Source: Actinomadura sp. WMMA1423 (lineage in GTDB: Bacteria > Actinomycetota > Actinomycetes > Streptosporangiales > Streptosporangiaceae). From it: 64,000 nt of DNA. The notes beneath the pieces were generated by a model. It ran no database searches. It was not told the DNA's origin and saw only the letters and a program-made list of their open reading frames with translations. The DNA lies in NCBI RefSeq assembly GCF_006547145.1, contig NZ_CP041244.1, positions 1,116,001 through 1,180,000 of the forward strand. Reading direction: 5' to 3'. This document shows, in pieces, positions 35,170 through 43,707 of the stretch (the first letter of the stretch is position 1; the number at the start of each line of letters is the position of its first letter). The position numbers were made by a program, and so were the translations under genes.

Positions 35170-35955
35170 TCAGGGTGAAGGGGGTTCCTGGCGGGCTATC
35201 TCGGCCCTGATCGTGGTGAGGTTCCTCAGCGCTCGTCCCAGCGGAGCGGTATCCGGTGGCTGGTCGGCGTCGCGGTCCAGAAAGGCCGAGCAGCGGAGGA
35301 GCCAGGCGCGGACGACGTCCTCGGCGTGGGCCTCGGAGCGGCGCGTCCGGGCGAGGGCCAAGCCGCGTTTCTCCTCAGCCACCTCGCGTGCCAGGTTCTC
35401 GTCCGCCCGCAGGGCCTGGACGTCGGAGAGGGCGTAGCGGCCGAGCCTGTCCGCTGCCAGGCCGCGCTCGCCCGCGATCCGGTCGAACGTCTTGCGGGGC
35501 CAGCCGAGGATGACCGACGCGCCACCGGCGTCGACAGTGTCGGTCAGCGGGCCCTTCCTAGCGGTGACGACGCGGCGCACGGCGGCGGGATCGAGCCGGT
35601 CGAGGTCGCGCAGCAGGTAGACCGGGTGGCCGCGGAAAGTGCTGGCGACGTTGAGGTCGTCCTGCGCGACCAGGACCTCGATGTCGCCGCGCTCGACGTC
35701 GAGGCCGACACGCGCCGCCAGCCGGGCGGCGGCCCGTGCCGAGCCGACCGGCGGCTCGGCGCCGAACCGGGCGACGATCTCCTCGCCGCGCCCTCGGACC
35801 TCTTCGGCGAGGGCGGCGGACCATCGGTCCTCCTCAAGGTCGGGCTTCGGAAGCAGCCCATGCTCGAGCCCGAGGCGCAACTGCCAGCGGGTGAGGCCGA
35901 GGAGCGTGGCGAACTGGTTGGCACCGTGATCGGCGCGAGTCATCTGGTCGGGCAT
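35170..35955 (-). CDS. Hypothetical protein with two excisionase-like HTH segments
   Basis: A 261-residue protein. An N-terminal MerR/excisionase-like helix pair is seen in FATLLGLTRWQLRLGLEHG and a second in ASVILGWPRKTFDRIAGERG followed by GRYALSDVQALR, the usual wing-and-recognition pattern. It probably binds DNA. The middle (VARFGAEPPVGSARAAARLA) is unassigned. The ATG at 35955 has AAGG at 8 nt. The shared TTATCCACAG element lies 90 bp upstream in the same orientation as at the two paralogue genes, so it may control them or itself. Confidence 0.65.
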   Translation of the reverse strand: MPDQMTRADHGANQFATLLGLTRWQLRLGLEHGLLPKPDLEEDRWSAALAEEVRGRGEEIVARFGAEPPVGSARAAARLAARVGLDVERGDIEVLVAQDDLNVASTFRGHPVYLLRDLDRLDPAAVRRVVTARKGPLTDTVDAGGASVILGWPRKTFDRIAGERGLAADRLGRYALSDVQALRADENLAREVAEEKRGLALARTRRSEAHAEDVVRAWLLRCSAFLDRDADQPPDTAPLGRALRNLTTIRAEIARQEPPSP

Positions 35956-36024
35956 TGCCGGGCCTTCCTGTGGCGGTGACGTGGACGCGGCCCAGCCTCA
36001 TGGACGGGCCCCGCCACCATGCCT

Positions 36025-36045
36025 AGAACGCGGTTCTGTGGATAA
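36025..36045 (-). promoter_or_regulatory. Shared upstream element, copy C
   Basis: On the minus strand: TTATCCACAG then AGAAC-CGC-GTTCT, 90 bp before the ATG at 35955. It also lies 35 bp before the rightward aldo/keto reductase start, so it may influence both. Confidence 0.72.
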
Positions 36046-36079
36046 CGGCGGCCGGGGCTCCCCGTGCGAGGCTGGAGTC

Positions 36080-37018
36080 ATGAACGCGATACGTCGACTC
36101 GGGATCGGGCTCGCCGCGGTGGGGCGGCCGGCCTACATCAATGTGGGCAGCCACGGCGAACTGCCGCCCGGGCGGAGCGTGGAGGCGATGCGCGAGGCGA
36201 CCTGGAGCGTCCTCGATGCCGCCTACGCGGCAGGCATCCGTTGGGTTGACGCCGCACGCTCCTACGGCAGGGCCGAGGAGTTCCTCGGGGCTTGGCTGGC
36301 GGACCGCGCGCCTTCGGGGGTCCGTGTCTCGAGCAAGTGGGGCTACACCTACGTGGGTGACTGGAAGACCGACGCGGAAGTGCACGAGGTCAAGGAGCAC
36401 AGCCTCGACCGCTTCCAGGCGCAGTACCAGGAGACGCGCAGCCTGCTGGACGGGCACCTGTCGGTGTATCAAGTGCACTCACTCACCGAAGAGAGTCCCC
36501 TGTTCGAGGACGTCCCCCTCCAGGCGGCCCTGGCACAACTCACGGCGGAGGGCGTTCGCGTCGGGTTCTCGACATCCGGACCCCGGCAGGCAGAAACGAT
36601 CAGGCGGGCCATGGAACTCGAGGTGTCCGGCCAGCGGCTGTTCAGCACTGTCCAGTCGACCTGGAACCTCTTGGAGACCTCCGCCGAGGAAGCGCTGCGC
36701 GAGGCTCACGGCGCCGGTCTGCATGTGCTGCTCAAAGAGGTGCTGGCCAACGGCCGGCTCGCCGTGCGGGCGCCCGTTGAGGTCCAGGACGTCGCGTCAA
36801 CGCACGACGTCGGACCGGACGCCGTCGCCATGGCGGCGGCGCTCGGCAGGCCGTGGGCTGACACCGTCCTCATCGGCGCGGTCAGTCCCGCCCAACTGCG
36901 GGCCAACCTGGCGGCGACGGATGTGCGGCTGGGTGAAGGCGACCTGGAGGAGCTCGCACGGCTGAGCGTCCCTGCCGAGCGCTACTGGGCCGACCGGAGC
37001 GCGCTTTCCTGGACGTGA
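36080..37018 (+). CDS. Aldo/keto reductase
   Basis: A 312-residue NADPH-dependent oxidoreductase of the AKR superfamily. The catalytic tetrad is visible: Asp57 and Tyr62 in WVDAARSYG, Lys86 in VSSKWGYTY, and His in VYQVHS (~132). The substrate is unknown. The N-terminus (RRLGIGLAAVGRPAYIN) shows the usual first strand. The ATG at 36080 follows GGAG closely. It is followed by a Ser/Thr kinase after 61 bp. Confidence 0.9.
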   Translation: MNAIRRLGIGLAAVGRPAYINVGSHGELPPGRSVEAMREATWSVLDAAYAAGIRWVDAARSYGRAEEFLGAWLADRAPSGVRVSSKWGYTYVGDWKTDAEVHEVKEHSLDRFQAQYQETRSLLDGHLSVYQVHSLTEESPLFEDVPLQAALAQLTAEGVRVGFSTSGPRQAETIRRAMELEVSGQRLFSTVQSTWNLLETSAEEALREAHGAGLHVLLKEVLANGRLAVRAPVEVQDVASTHDVGPDAVAMAAALGRPWADTVLIGAVSPAQLRANLAATDVRLGEGDLEELARLSVPAERYWADRSALSWT

Positions 37019-37079
37019 ACGGCCGGGCGGGCCCGCGCGCATGGCACGATTTGAGCCCGCCCACCATGATCGGATAGCC

Positions 37080-37988
37080 GTGTCCCTGCAGCCAGAACCC
37101 TCCCAGATGATCGGCCCGTACCGCGTGGTCGCCCGGCTCGGTTCCGGCGGGATGGGCGAGGTGTTCCTCGGAGCGTCGCCCAGCAGGCGGCTGGTCGCGG
37201 TGAAGGTCATCCGGCGGGAGCTCCTGGACGACCCCAGATGGCGAGAGCACTTCCGCCGTGAGGTCACCTCGGCGCGCTCGGTGAGCGGCTTCTACACCGC
37301 GCCCGTCGTCGACGCCGATCCGGACGCCGACCGGCCGTGGCTGGCGACGCAGTACATCCGCGGGGTGAGTCTCTCCAAGGTCGTGCGGGAGAAAGGGGCC
37401 CTCCAGGAGCAGACCGTCTGCCGGCTCGGGGCCGGGCTGGCGGAAGCGCTCATCGCGATCCACAGGGCGGGGATCGTGCACCGCGACCTGAAGCCGTCCA
37501 ACGTCCTGCTCGCCTCGGACGGCCCGAGGGTCATCGACTTCGGCATCGCACGTCCCTTGGACGCGCTGCCGCTTTCGCGTACGGAGATCCTGGGGACGCC
37601 CGCGTACATGTCGCCGGAGCAGGCCCTGGGTGACCCCGTCCATCCTGAGGGCGACGTGTTCTCCCTCGGCTCGACGCTCGTCTACGCGGCGACCGGCGCG
37701 CCGCCGTTCGGGGACGGGCACAAGGTCCGCGGACGGATCGTCCACGGCGAGCCGTATCTGGACCTCCTCCCAGCACCCCTGCTGGGGCTCGTCACACGCT
37801 GCCTCACGAAGGACCCTGCGGAACGTCCGACACCGGAGCAGATCCTCGTCGCCCTGAGCACCTTGCTGGACGCCCACTACGGCGATGAGTGGCCGCCCGT
37901 CGACGTCGAGCAGCTGATCGACGTCCAGGAGCGGACACTGGTCGAGGTGCCGACCGAGCAGCCGACCTTGCGTGAGCCGCACGCGTAG
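37080..37988 (+). CDS. Serine/threonine protein kinase, soluble
   Basis: A 302-residue Hanks-type kinase. The glycine loop is GSGGMGEVF (21-29), the ATP Lys42 lies in VAVKVI, the catalytic Asp136 in HRDLKPSN, and the metal Asp153 in DFG, followed by GTPAYMSPEQ. The kinase domain fills almost the whole protein; a short acidic tail follows, with no transmembrane or PASTA/sensor domain, so it acts in the cytoplasm. Start choice: the GTG at 37080 puts the kinase fold near residue 11; the ATG at 37041 has no ribosome site. Confidence 0.92.
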   Translation: MSLQPEPSQMIGPYRVVARLGSGGMGEVFLGASPSRRLVAVKVIRRELLDDPRWREHFRREVTSARSVSGFYTAPVVDADPDADRPWLATQYIRGVSLSKVVREKGALQEQTVCRLGAGLAEALIAIHRAGIVHRDLKPSNVLLASDGPRVIDFGIARPLDALPLSRTEILGTPAYMSPEQALGDPVHPEGDVFSLGSTLVYAATGAPPFGDGHKVRGRIVHGEPYLDLLPAPLLGLVTRCLTKDPAERPTPEQILVALSTLLDAHYGDEWPPVDVEQLIDVQERTLVEVPTEQPTLREPHA

Positions 37989-38448
37989 GCGCATGTGGAC
38001 GCGTAGCCCGGACCGCCGGGTGCGGCGAGGATGCTGAGATTCTTCTCACTTTCGCCGGCGGCGCCGCAGCGGTGCCGGACGGCCTCCATGGCAACCCCTC
38101 CCTCGCACGAGATCATGAGAACTCCCCGACGGACGGGCGGTCGGGGTACCACCGAAGGGAGGGCGAAATTTGGTAGATAGCTCCTGAGCGTCCACCTTTC
38201 CGCCCAGGCCAGCCGGACCAAGCGTTCCGGGCGGACTCGTCCCGTTCCAGCATGGGAGCGGAAAGGTTCGGGTCACCGCGGCCGCAGGAGCGGAGAGACG
38301 GATGCGAGGAGAGGTGGGCGGCCCGCGCGCGTGCCGCCAGGGGGTCCGCCGTCGACGGGGACGGCCCGGATCAGCCCCCGTGATCACGTGGATACGATGA
38401 AGAACGGATCGTCTACGCAGGTGTGGACGCAGTTGGGAGTGAGCGAGT
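37989..38448. other. 460-bp region upstream of citrate synthase
   Basis: No gene supported. GGATACGATGA at about 38392 could be a -10 (TACGAT) for the citrate synthase gene, though no good -35 is visible. GGGAG at 38435-38439 is the ribosome site for the ATG at 38449. Confidence 0.4.
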
Positions 38449-39732
38449 ATGTCGGACTTCGAGCTCGACCACGCGGGCGGCCGCATGCCTCTGGAGGTCA
38501 CCGAGGCGACCGAAGGCCCCTCGGGGCTGGTCGTGAGCAGCCTCCTCAAGGAGACGGGGCATGTCACGCTCGACCCGGGTTTCACCAACACGGCGTCCAC
38601 CACGTCGGCCATCACCTACATCGACGGTGAGGCGGGGATCCTGCGCTACCGGGGCTACCCCATTGAGGAACTGGCGGAGAAGTCGTCCTTCCTCGAGGTG
38701 GCCTACCTGCTGATCTACGGCGAGCTGCCTACGGCCGACGAGTTGAGCACGTTCACCGACAACGTGCGCCACCACACGCTGCTGGACGAGAAGTTCCGCG
38801 CGTTCTTCTCCGCCTTCCCGCGCCGCGCGCACCCGATGGCCGTGCTGTCGTCCGCTGTCAGCGCCCTGTCGACGTTCTACCAGGACAGCCTCGACCCGTT
38901 CGACCCGGAACAGGTCGACCGTTCGAGCATCAGGCTCATCGCCAAACTCCCGACGATCGCCGCTTACGCGTACAAGACGTCCAACGGCCAGCCGCTGCTC
39001 TACCCGGACAACTCCCTCGGGTACGTGGAGAACTTCCTCCGCATGATGTTCGGCCTGCCCACGCAGCCCTATGAGATCGACCCGGAGATCGCGCGCGTAC
39101 TGGACATGCTGTTCGTGCTCCACGCCGACCACGAGCAGAACTGTTCAACCTCCACCGTGCGGTTGGTGGGCTCGAGCCAGGCGAACCTGTTCTCCTCAAT
39201 GTCCGCGGGCGTCGACGCGCTGTTCGGCCCGCTGCACGGCGGCGCCAACCAGGCCGTCCTGGAGATGCTGGAGCGCATCCACGAGAACGGTGACGACATC
39301 GACTCGTTCGTCGAGCGCGTCAAGAAGAAGGAGCCCGGCGTCAAGCTGATGGGCTTCGGCCACCGCGTGTACCGCAACTACGACCCGCGCGCCGCCGTCG
39401 TGAAGAAGGCGACCGGCAAGGTCCTGGACGCGCTCGGCAAGTCCGATCCGCTGCTGGATCTCGCCATGCGCCTCGAAGAGGTCGCCCTGAGCGACGACTA
39501 CTTCGTCGAGCGCAAGCTCTACCCGAACGTGGACTTCTACACCGGTGTCATCTACAAGGCGATGGGGTTCCCGACGAACGCCTTCACGGTCCTGTTCGCG
39601 CTCGGCCGGCTCCCCGGCTGGATCGCCCAGTGGCGCGAGATGATGAACGACCCGTCCACAAAGATCGGGCGTCCGCGCCAGGTTTACGTGGGACCGGGCG
39701 AGCGTCACTTTGTGGAGCTTTCCGCTCGCTAA
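38449..39732 (+). CDS. gltA: Citrate synthase
   Basis: A 427-residue type II citrate synthase that joins acetyl-CoA and oxaloacetate to open the TCA cycle. Active-site His residues are in HADHEQNCSTS and GFGHRVYRNYDPR, and the catalytic Asp in NVDFYTG. GPLHGGANQ and the N-terminal beta domain (GHVTLDPGFTNTAST) are typical of the hexameric GltA group. Length is normal. It is followed by a very strong terminator at 39769. Confidence 0.96.
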   Translation: MSDFELDHAGGRMPLEVTEATEGPSGLVVSSLLKETGHVTLDPGFTNTASTTSAITYIDGEAGILRYRGYPIEELAEKSSFLEVAYLLIYGELPTADELSTFTDNVRHHTLLDEKFRAFFSAFPRRAHPMAVLSSAVSALSTFYQDSLDPFDPEQVDRSSIRLIAKLPTIAAYAYKTSNGQPLLYPDNSLGYVENFLRMMFGLPTQPYEIDPEIARVLDMLFVLHADHEQNCSTSTVRLVGSSQANLFSSMSAGVDALFGPLHGGANQAVLEMLERIHENGDDIDSFVERVKKKEPGVKLMGFGHRVYRNYDPRAAVVKKATGKVLDALGKSDPLLDLAMRLEEVALSDDYFVERKLYPNVDFYTGVIYKAMGFPTNAFTVLFALGRLPGWIAQWREMMNDPSTKIGRPRQVYVGPGERHFVELSAR

Positions 39733-39768
39733 CTGTGGTTATGCCGGGCGCGGTCCCGGCAACGGCGG

Positions 39769-39813
39769 ACGATCATGCGCGGGCGGGGCCCCACCCCGCC
39801 CGCGCATGATCGT
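39769..39813. terminator. Perfect 20-bp stem terminator after gltA
   Basis: Arms 39769-39788 and 39794-39813 pair perfectly around the 5-nt loop CCCCA. CTTCCC follows rather than a U-tract. It insulates the citrate synthase gene from the P450 gene. Confidence 0.88.
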
Positions 39814-39876
39814 CTTCCCGGAGGCGGCCGGGTTAGCCTGTGGGCGAGAACTCCCCAGGGGAAGGCGCTCCCACCC

Positions 39877-41100
39877 ATGCCCTCCATCGCCGAGAGCAGT
39901 CTCGTCAGCCTGGACTTCTGGGCGAAACCGCCAGACGAGCGCGACGAACTCTTCGCCTCCCTGCGGGCTGCGGACGGTCCGGTCTTCTGCCCCCTGCCGG
40001 ACGACCAGGGGTTCTACGCGATCACCCGCTACGAGGAGGTCGCCGAGGCCAGCCGGAACCCCCAGGTGTTCAGCTCCCAGCCCACCGCGGTCAGCCTGGT
40101 CGACCCGCCCCCTCAGGTGGCCCGCTACAGCGGCTCCATGATCAGCATCGACGATCCGCGGCACGCGCGGCTCCGCCGGATCGTGGCGCGCTCGTTCACC
40201 TCGCGCCTCGTCCAGCGGGTCACCGGCGACGTCGCCGTCCTGGCCCGGCACATCGTGGACGAGCTGACCGAACGCGGCCCGTGCGACTTCGTCGAGCACG
40301 TCGCCGTGCGGATGCCCTTGCAGGTCATCTGCTCGATGATGGGCATCCCAGAGTCCGCCTACGACGACGTCATCGACGCCACCAACCTCATCATCGCCTT
40401 AGGCGATCCCGACCACGACGGGCCTGACGGACGCGACCGTGCGGCCGTCCTCGCCGAGAAGTTCTCCATCCTGCACGCGCTCATGGCGGACCTCAGCCGG
40501 CTGCGCCGGGAGAAGCCCGCCGACGACCTCGTCACCGCGCTGACACAGGCCAATGTGGACGGCGAGGCCCTCGACGACCTCGACCTCGGGCGCTTCTTCG
40601 CGCTGCTGGTGGTGGCAGGCAACGAGACGACGCGCAACGCGCTGTCGCACTCCCTCGCCCTGCTCACCGACCACCCCGGCCAGCGGGACGTGCTCCTCTC
40701 CGACCTGGACGTGCGGCTTCCGGCCGCCGTCGAGGAGATCGTCCGATACGCCTCCCCGGTGACGTGGATGCGCCGCACGCTGACCCGCGACCACGAACTG
40801 GGCGGGCACGTCTACCGCGCCGGCGACCGGGTGATCCTCTACTACAACTCGGCGAACAGGGACGACGGCGTCTTCAAGGACCCGCGGGCGTTCGACGTCA
40901 TGCGCCTCCCCAACCCCCACTTCGGATTCGGCGCCCCGGGACCGCACTTCTGCCTCGGCGCGCACCTGGCCCGCCGCGAGATCACGGTGCTGCTCCGCGA
41001 GCTGTACACGCGGCTGCCGACCCTGCACGCCACGGCGCCGCCCGTCCGCCAACGGGCGAGCTTCATCAACGGGATCAAGTCCCTCCCCTGCGCGTTCTGA
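39877..41100 (+). CDS. Cytochrome P450
   Basis: A 407-residue soluble bacterial P450. The oxygen-binding I-helix motif is VVAGNETTRNAL, the ExxR is in EEIVRY, and the haem-Cys loop is FGFGAPGPHFCLGAHLA. It hydroxylates an unknown substrate using electrons from ferredoxin; no redox partner gene lies next to it. The ATG at 39877 gives a typical N-terminus (PSIAESSLVSLDFW); a longer frame would start inside the gltA terminator and is rejected. Confidence 0.93.
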   Translation: MPSIAESSLVSLDFWAKPPDERDELFASLRAADGPVFCPLPDDQGFYAITRYEEVAEASRNPQVFSSQPTAVSLVDPPPQVARYSGSMISIDDPRHARLRRIVARSFTSRLVQRVTGDVAVLARHIVDELTERGPCDFVEHVAVRMPLQVICSMMGIPESAYDDVIDATNLIIALGDPDHDGPDGRDRAAVLAEKFSILHALMADLSRLRREKPADDLVTALTQANVDGEALDDLDLGRFFALLVVAGNETTRNALSHSLALLTDHPGQRDVLLSDLDVRLPAAVEEIVRYASPVTWMRRTLTRDHELGGHVYRAGDRVILYYNSANRDDGVFKDPRAFDVMRLPNPHFGFGAPGPHFCLGAHLARREITVLLRELYTRLPTLHATAPPVRQRASFINGIKSLPCAF

Positions 41101-41171
41101 CCGCTGACCCTGGCAGCCCGAACGTGCCGCCAGGGTCGCCGGTCCTGCCGGGTCGGCGACGTCGGCAGGAC

Positions 41172-41192
41172 TTATCCACAGGATCTCGTTCT
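41172..41192 (+). promoter_or_regulatory. Shared upstream element, copy B
   Basis: TTATCCACAG, then GGATC-TC-CGTTCT: the right half of the palindrome is kept and the left half is degenerate. It is 91 bp before the ATG at 41263. Confidence 0.7.
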
Positions 41193-41262
41193 CCTCACTC
41201 CGCCTGGCGGCCGCCTCGAAGCTGGACCTCGCACGCCGGTCCAACGGCCCGAGGAGGCTGCA

Positions 41263-42177
41263 ATGCCCGTCACCATCACCGTCCCCGAAGAGACGCGCGC
41301 CGATTTCGTCGTCGCGACCGACCGGAACCCCGCAGACCTGTCGGCGGCGATCCTCCGGAGGTTCTCCGGCACCTTCGCGGCGGCCCTGTCGGAACGGATC
41401 GGGTCTCCCCGCCTCGCGCTCGCCTGCCATCCCGCCGCGGCCTCGCCGTGGGACCTCTCCAGCGCCACCGGCGCGGACGCCGACGACATCGAGAGGCTGA
41501 GCCGGGCGACGAAGCACATCGGAGTCACCTCGGTCCTGCCGGCCGGTGACCTGCCGCTCGGCCCCCACCTCGCGCGCGCCGCGACGAAGGCGATCGCCGA
41601 ATCGGTCTGCGGCGTGCCCGTGGACCTCACCTCGGGCCAGGTCCTGCCCGTCGTCCCCTTCGAACGGTTCGAGGAGTTCGCTCTCGCCGACGACTGGCTC
41701 GGCACCGTCCTGCCGCCCTACAGGAACTCCGGCCGCTGCACCGCCGACGAGGACGACATCGACGGCTGCGCCTGCGTCTACCTCACGACCCGGGGGCTCT
41801 GCCGGTTCGGCCTCCCCGAACTGCAGATCACCGGCGTCGCCTGCCCGCACGACCTGGCCGCGCTCAACGTCCTGCGCACCGCCGCCCAACGGCTGCTACC
41901 GCTCGGCAGGCACCCGGGCGAGCACACCCTGCCCGCGGAGCTGCTGCTGACGAGCGCCGACTTCTCCGCGTTCTGGGGCAACCGCGATCCCATGTGGGAC
42001 GACGGGCCCCTCGCGGTTCGTCTCACGGAAGTGACACCCCGCCGCCTGGCCATACGCGCGCCCGCAGACTTTCCGGGCACGCTGAACGAGTGGCTCTGGG
42101 ACGAACTCCCGCCCATCATGCACGAACTGCTCAGCTGCGAACCGGACCACGCGATGGCGAGCCATCCGAGTGGCTAA
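41263..42177 (+). CDS. Unrecognised family, paralogue B
   Basis: A 304-residue protein of the same unassigned family as the gene at 30201. The best-conserved core is residues ~145-215: WLGTVLPPYRNSGRCTA, GCACVYLTTRG, RFGLPELQI and GVACPHDLAALNVLR. The ends also match (DFPGTLNEWLW). The ATG at 41263 has GAGGAGG at 6 nt. The upstream 90 bp is alignable with paralogue A, including the TTATCCACAG box and CGTTCT. It is followed after 9 bp by a MazG-like gene and may be co-transcribed with it. Confidence 0.75.
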   Translation: MPVTITVPEETRADFVVATDRNPADLSAAILRRFSGTFAAALSERIGSPRLALACHPAAASPWDLSSATGADADDIERLSRATKHIGVTSVLPAGDLPLGPHLARAATKAIAESVCGVPVDLTSGQVLPVVPFERFEEFALADDWLGTVLPPYRNSGRCTADEDDIDGCACVYLTTRGLCRFGLPELQITGVACPHDLAALNVLRTAAQRLLPLGRHPGEHTLPAELLLTSADFSAFWGNRDPMWDDGPLAVRLTEVTPRRLAIRAPADFPGTLNEWLWDELPPIMHELLSCEPDHAMASHPSG

Positions 42178-42186
42178 CGTCGCCGC

Positions 42187-42837
42187 ATGGAGAACGAGCA
42201 AGCGCCGGGGTCGCTGGCGGGAGTGTTGGCGGATGTGGCGGCGGAACGTGAGGCCCAAGACCGAATGTGGGGCGTCCAGGAGTTCCCGGACGGCACCGGC
42301 TCGGCTTTCACCGCACGAGCAGAGGAGGCAAAACAGGAATGCGCCACGGCAGGGTCACGAGGCGAGCTGACGTGGCGCCACATCCTCGCCGAAGAATTCT
42401 TCGAGGCGCTGGCCGAAACCGACCCTGGGAACCTCCGCGGCGAACTGGTCCAGACGGCGGCGGTCGCCGTCCAGTGGATCCAGTCCTTGGACCGGCGCTA
42501 CTGCAGGACAGCGCATCAGGCCAAGGACGGACGCCAAGCCGAGAAGCTCGTCCGCGACCGGATCCCCGAGATCATCCGGGAGGCGGGCAGAGTCCCGGAG
42601 ACGCGGACCGCGTCTCACGACGAGCGTGCGGCCCTACTGCGCGACAAGCTCTACGAGGAGGCCGACGAGTACACCGCGACCAACGATCCAGCGGAGCTCG
42701 CCGACCTTCTGGAGGTACTTCACGCCCTCGCCTCCCACCACGGCCTCACACCCGAGCGGTTGGAACAGCAACGCGCCGCCAAGGCCGCGGACCGAGGGAC
42801 CTTCTCCAAGAGCGTCGTCCTCCGCCTCCGGCACTAG
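42187..42837 (+). CDS. MazG-like nucleotide pyrophosphohydrolase, two-part
   Basis: A 216-residue protein. The C-terminal ~100 residues fit the phosphoribosyl-ATP pyrophosphatase/MazG-like all-alpha NTP pyrophosphohydrolase fold: KLVRDRIPEIIREAG, LYEEADEYTA and ELADLLEVLHALA, with acidic metal ligands. The N-terminal ~100 residues (VAAEREAQDRMWGVQEF, EFFEALAE) look like a second related helical domain often seen in phage proteins. It may clear non-canonical nucleotides. The ATG at 42187 is 9 bp after paralogue B. Confidence 0.78.
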   Translation: MENEQAPGSLAGVLADVAAEREAQDRMWGVQEFPDGTGSAFTARAEEAKQECATAGSRGELTWRHILAEEFFEALAETDPGNLRGELVQTAAVAVQWIQSLDRRYCRTAHQAKDGRQAEKLVRDRIPEIIREAGRVPETRTASHDERAALLRDKLYEEADEYTATNDPAELADLLEVLHALASHHGLTPERLEQQRAAKAADRGTFSKSVVLRLRH

Positions 42838-43707
42838 ACGACTCGCTCGCAAGAACGCCAACGAGGGAGAGACCCGACCCGTGCAAGCCCGACCTCTGCC
42901 GCCACCCGCCCGCGCAGACGCCTCCCCCACAGAGACGCCGGGCCTTTGGCTGCCCCTCCCCCCGTGAAGACGCCCCACCCGCCAGAGCCCTACCCGTGAA
43001 AGTTCCTCGCCATTGGCGCCGCCCCGTCCGCCCCCTCATCCGTGGCCCTGCCCCACCTCTGGTGGCGCCCGGTGCGCGGAAACGCCTCACCCACCTAGAC
43101 ACCTGCCCCGTGAAGGTGCCTCGCCACTGACGCCATACCCCGTTGCCCCACGCTCGTGGCCCTGCCCCCCACCTCTGGTGGCGCCCGGCGCGCGGAGACT
43201 CCTCACCCACCTAGACACCTGCCCCGTGAAGGTGCCTCGCCACTGACGCCATACCCCGTTGCCCCACGCTCGTGGCCCTGCCCCCCACCTCTGGTGGCGC
43301 CCGGCGCGCGGAGACTCCTCACCCACCTAGACACCTGCCCCGTGAAGGTGCCTCGCCACTGATGCCATGCCCCGTTGCCCCACGCTCGTGGCCCTGCCCC
43401 CACCTCTGGCGCCCGGCGCGCGGAGACGCCTCACCTGCAGAGATACCTGCCGCGTGAAGGTGCCTCGCTTTGGCGGCGCCCTGTAGATCCCCTCGCTTGT
43501 GGCGGCGGCTCACCTTAGTGGGTGCGCTGCCCATCGGGACGCATTGCCGGGCAGGCGCCCCCGCCTCTGAAGACGCCGCAGTCGAGGGGGCGCTGCCTGT
43601 GCGTGGGCGTCGCTTGTGGGAAGGGGGACGGTCTTGGCCGCCAACGCCACGTGGTCTTGGGACATCGGCGAAAACGACGTCAGGGACGCACCGGCAGCTC
43701 GCGCGGG
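42838..43707. repeat. 116-bp tandem repeats filling a convergent gap
   Basis: Anchor GTGAA(A/G)GTxCCTCGC recurs at 42996, 43110, 43226, 43342 and 43454, so units are 112-116 bp. Units 43110-43225 and 43226-43341 appear identical over 116 bp, so the duplication is recent. The outer copies decay. The gap lies between the MazG-like gene and biotin synthase, which converge. Open frames across it (for example 43156-43362) repeat with the array and are artefacts. Confidence 0.92.

Noticed and set aside
39775..39876. Longer N-terminus for the P450
   Set aside because: The extra 34 codons lie in the gltA terminator hairpin; the ATG at 39877 gives the normal P450 start.
30118..41192. Replication origin
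   Set aside because: Only three scattered TTATCCACA boxes over 11 kb, each tied to a gene start; no dense box cluster and no dnaA/dnaN neighbours.
43013..43457. Repeated ~60-70 codon frames (MALPPTSGGARR type)
   Set aside because: They recur with the 116-bp period of the array and lack ribosome sites; they are by-products of the repeat.
42996..43565. CRISPR array
   Set aside because: Units are 112-116 bp and directly adjoining, with no short repeat/unique spacer alternation and no cas genes. The nuclease at 61747 has Cas4-like motifs but no cas neighbours.
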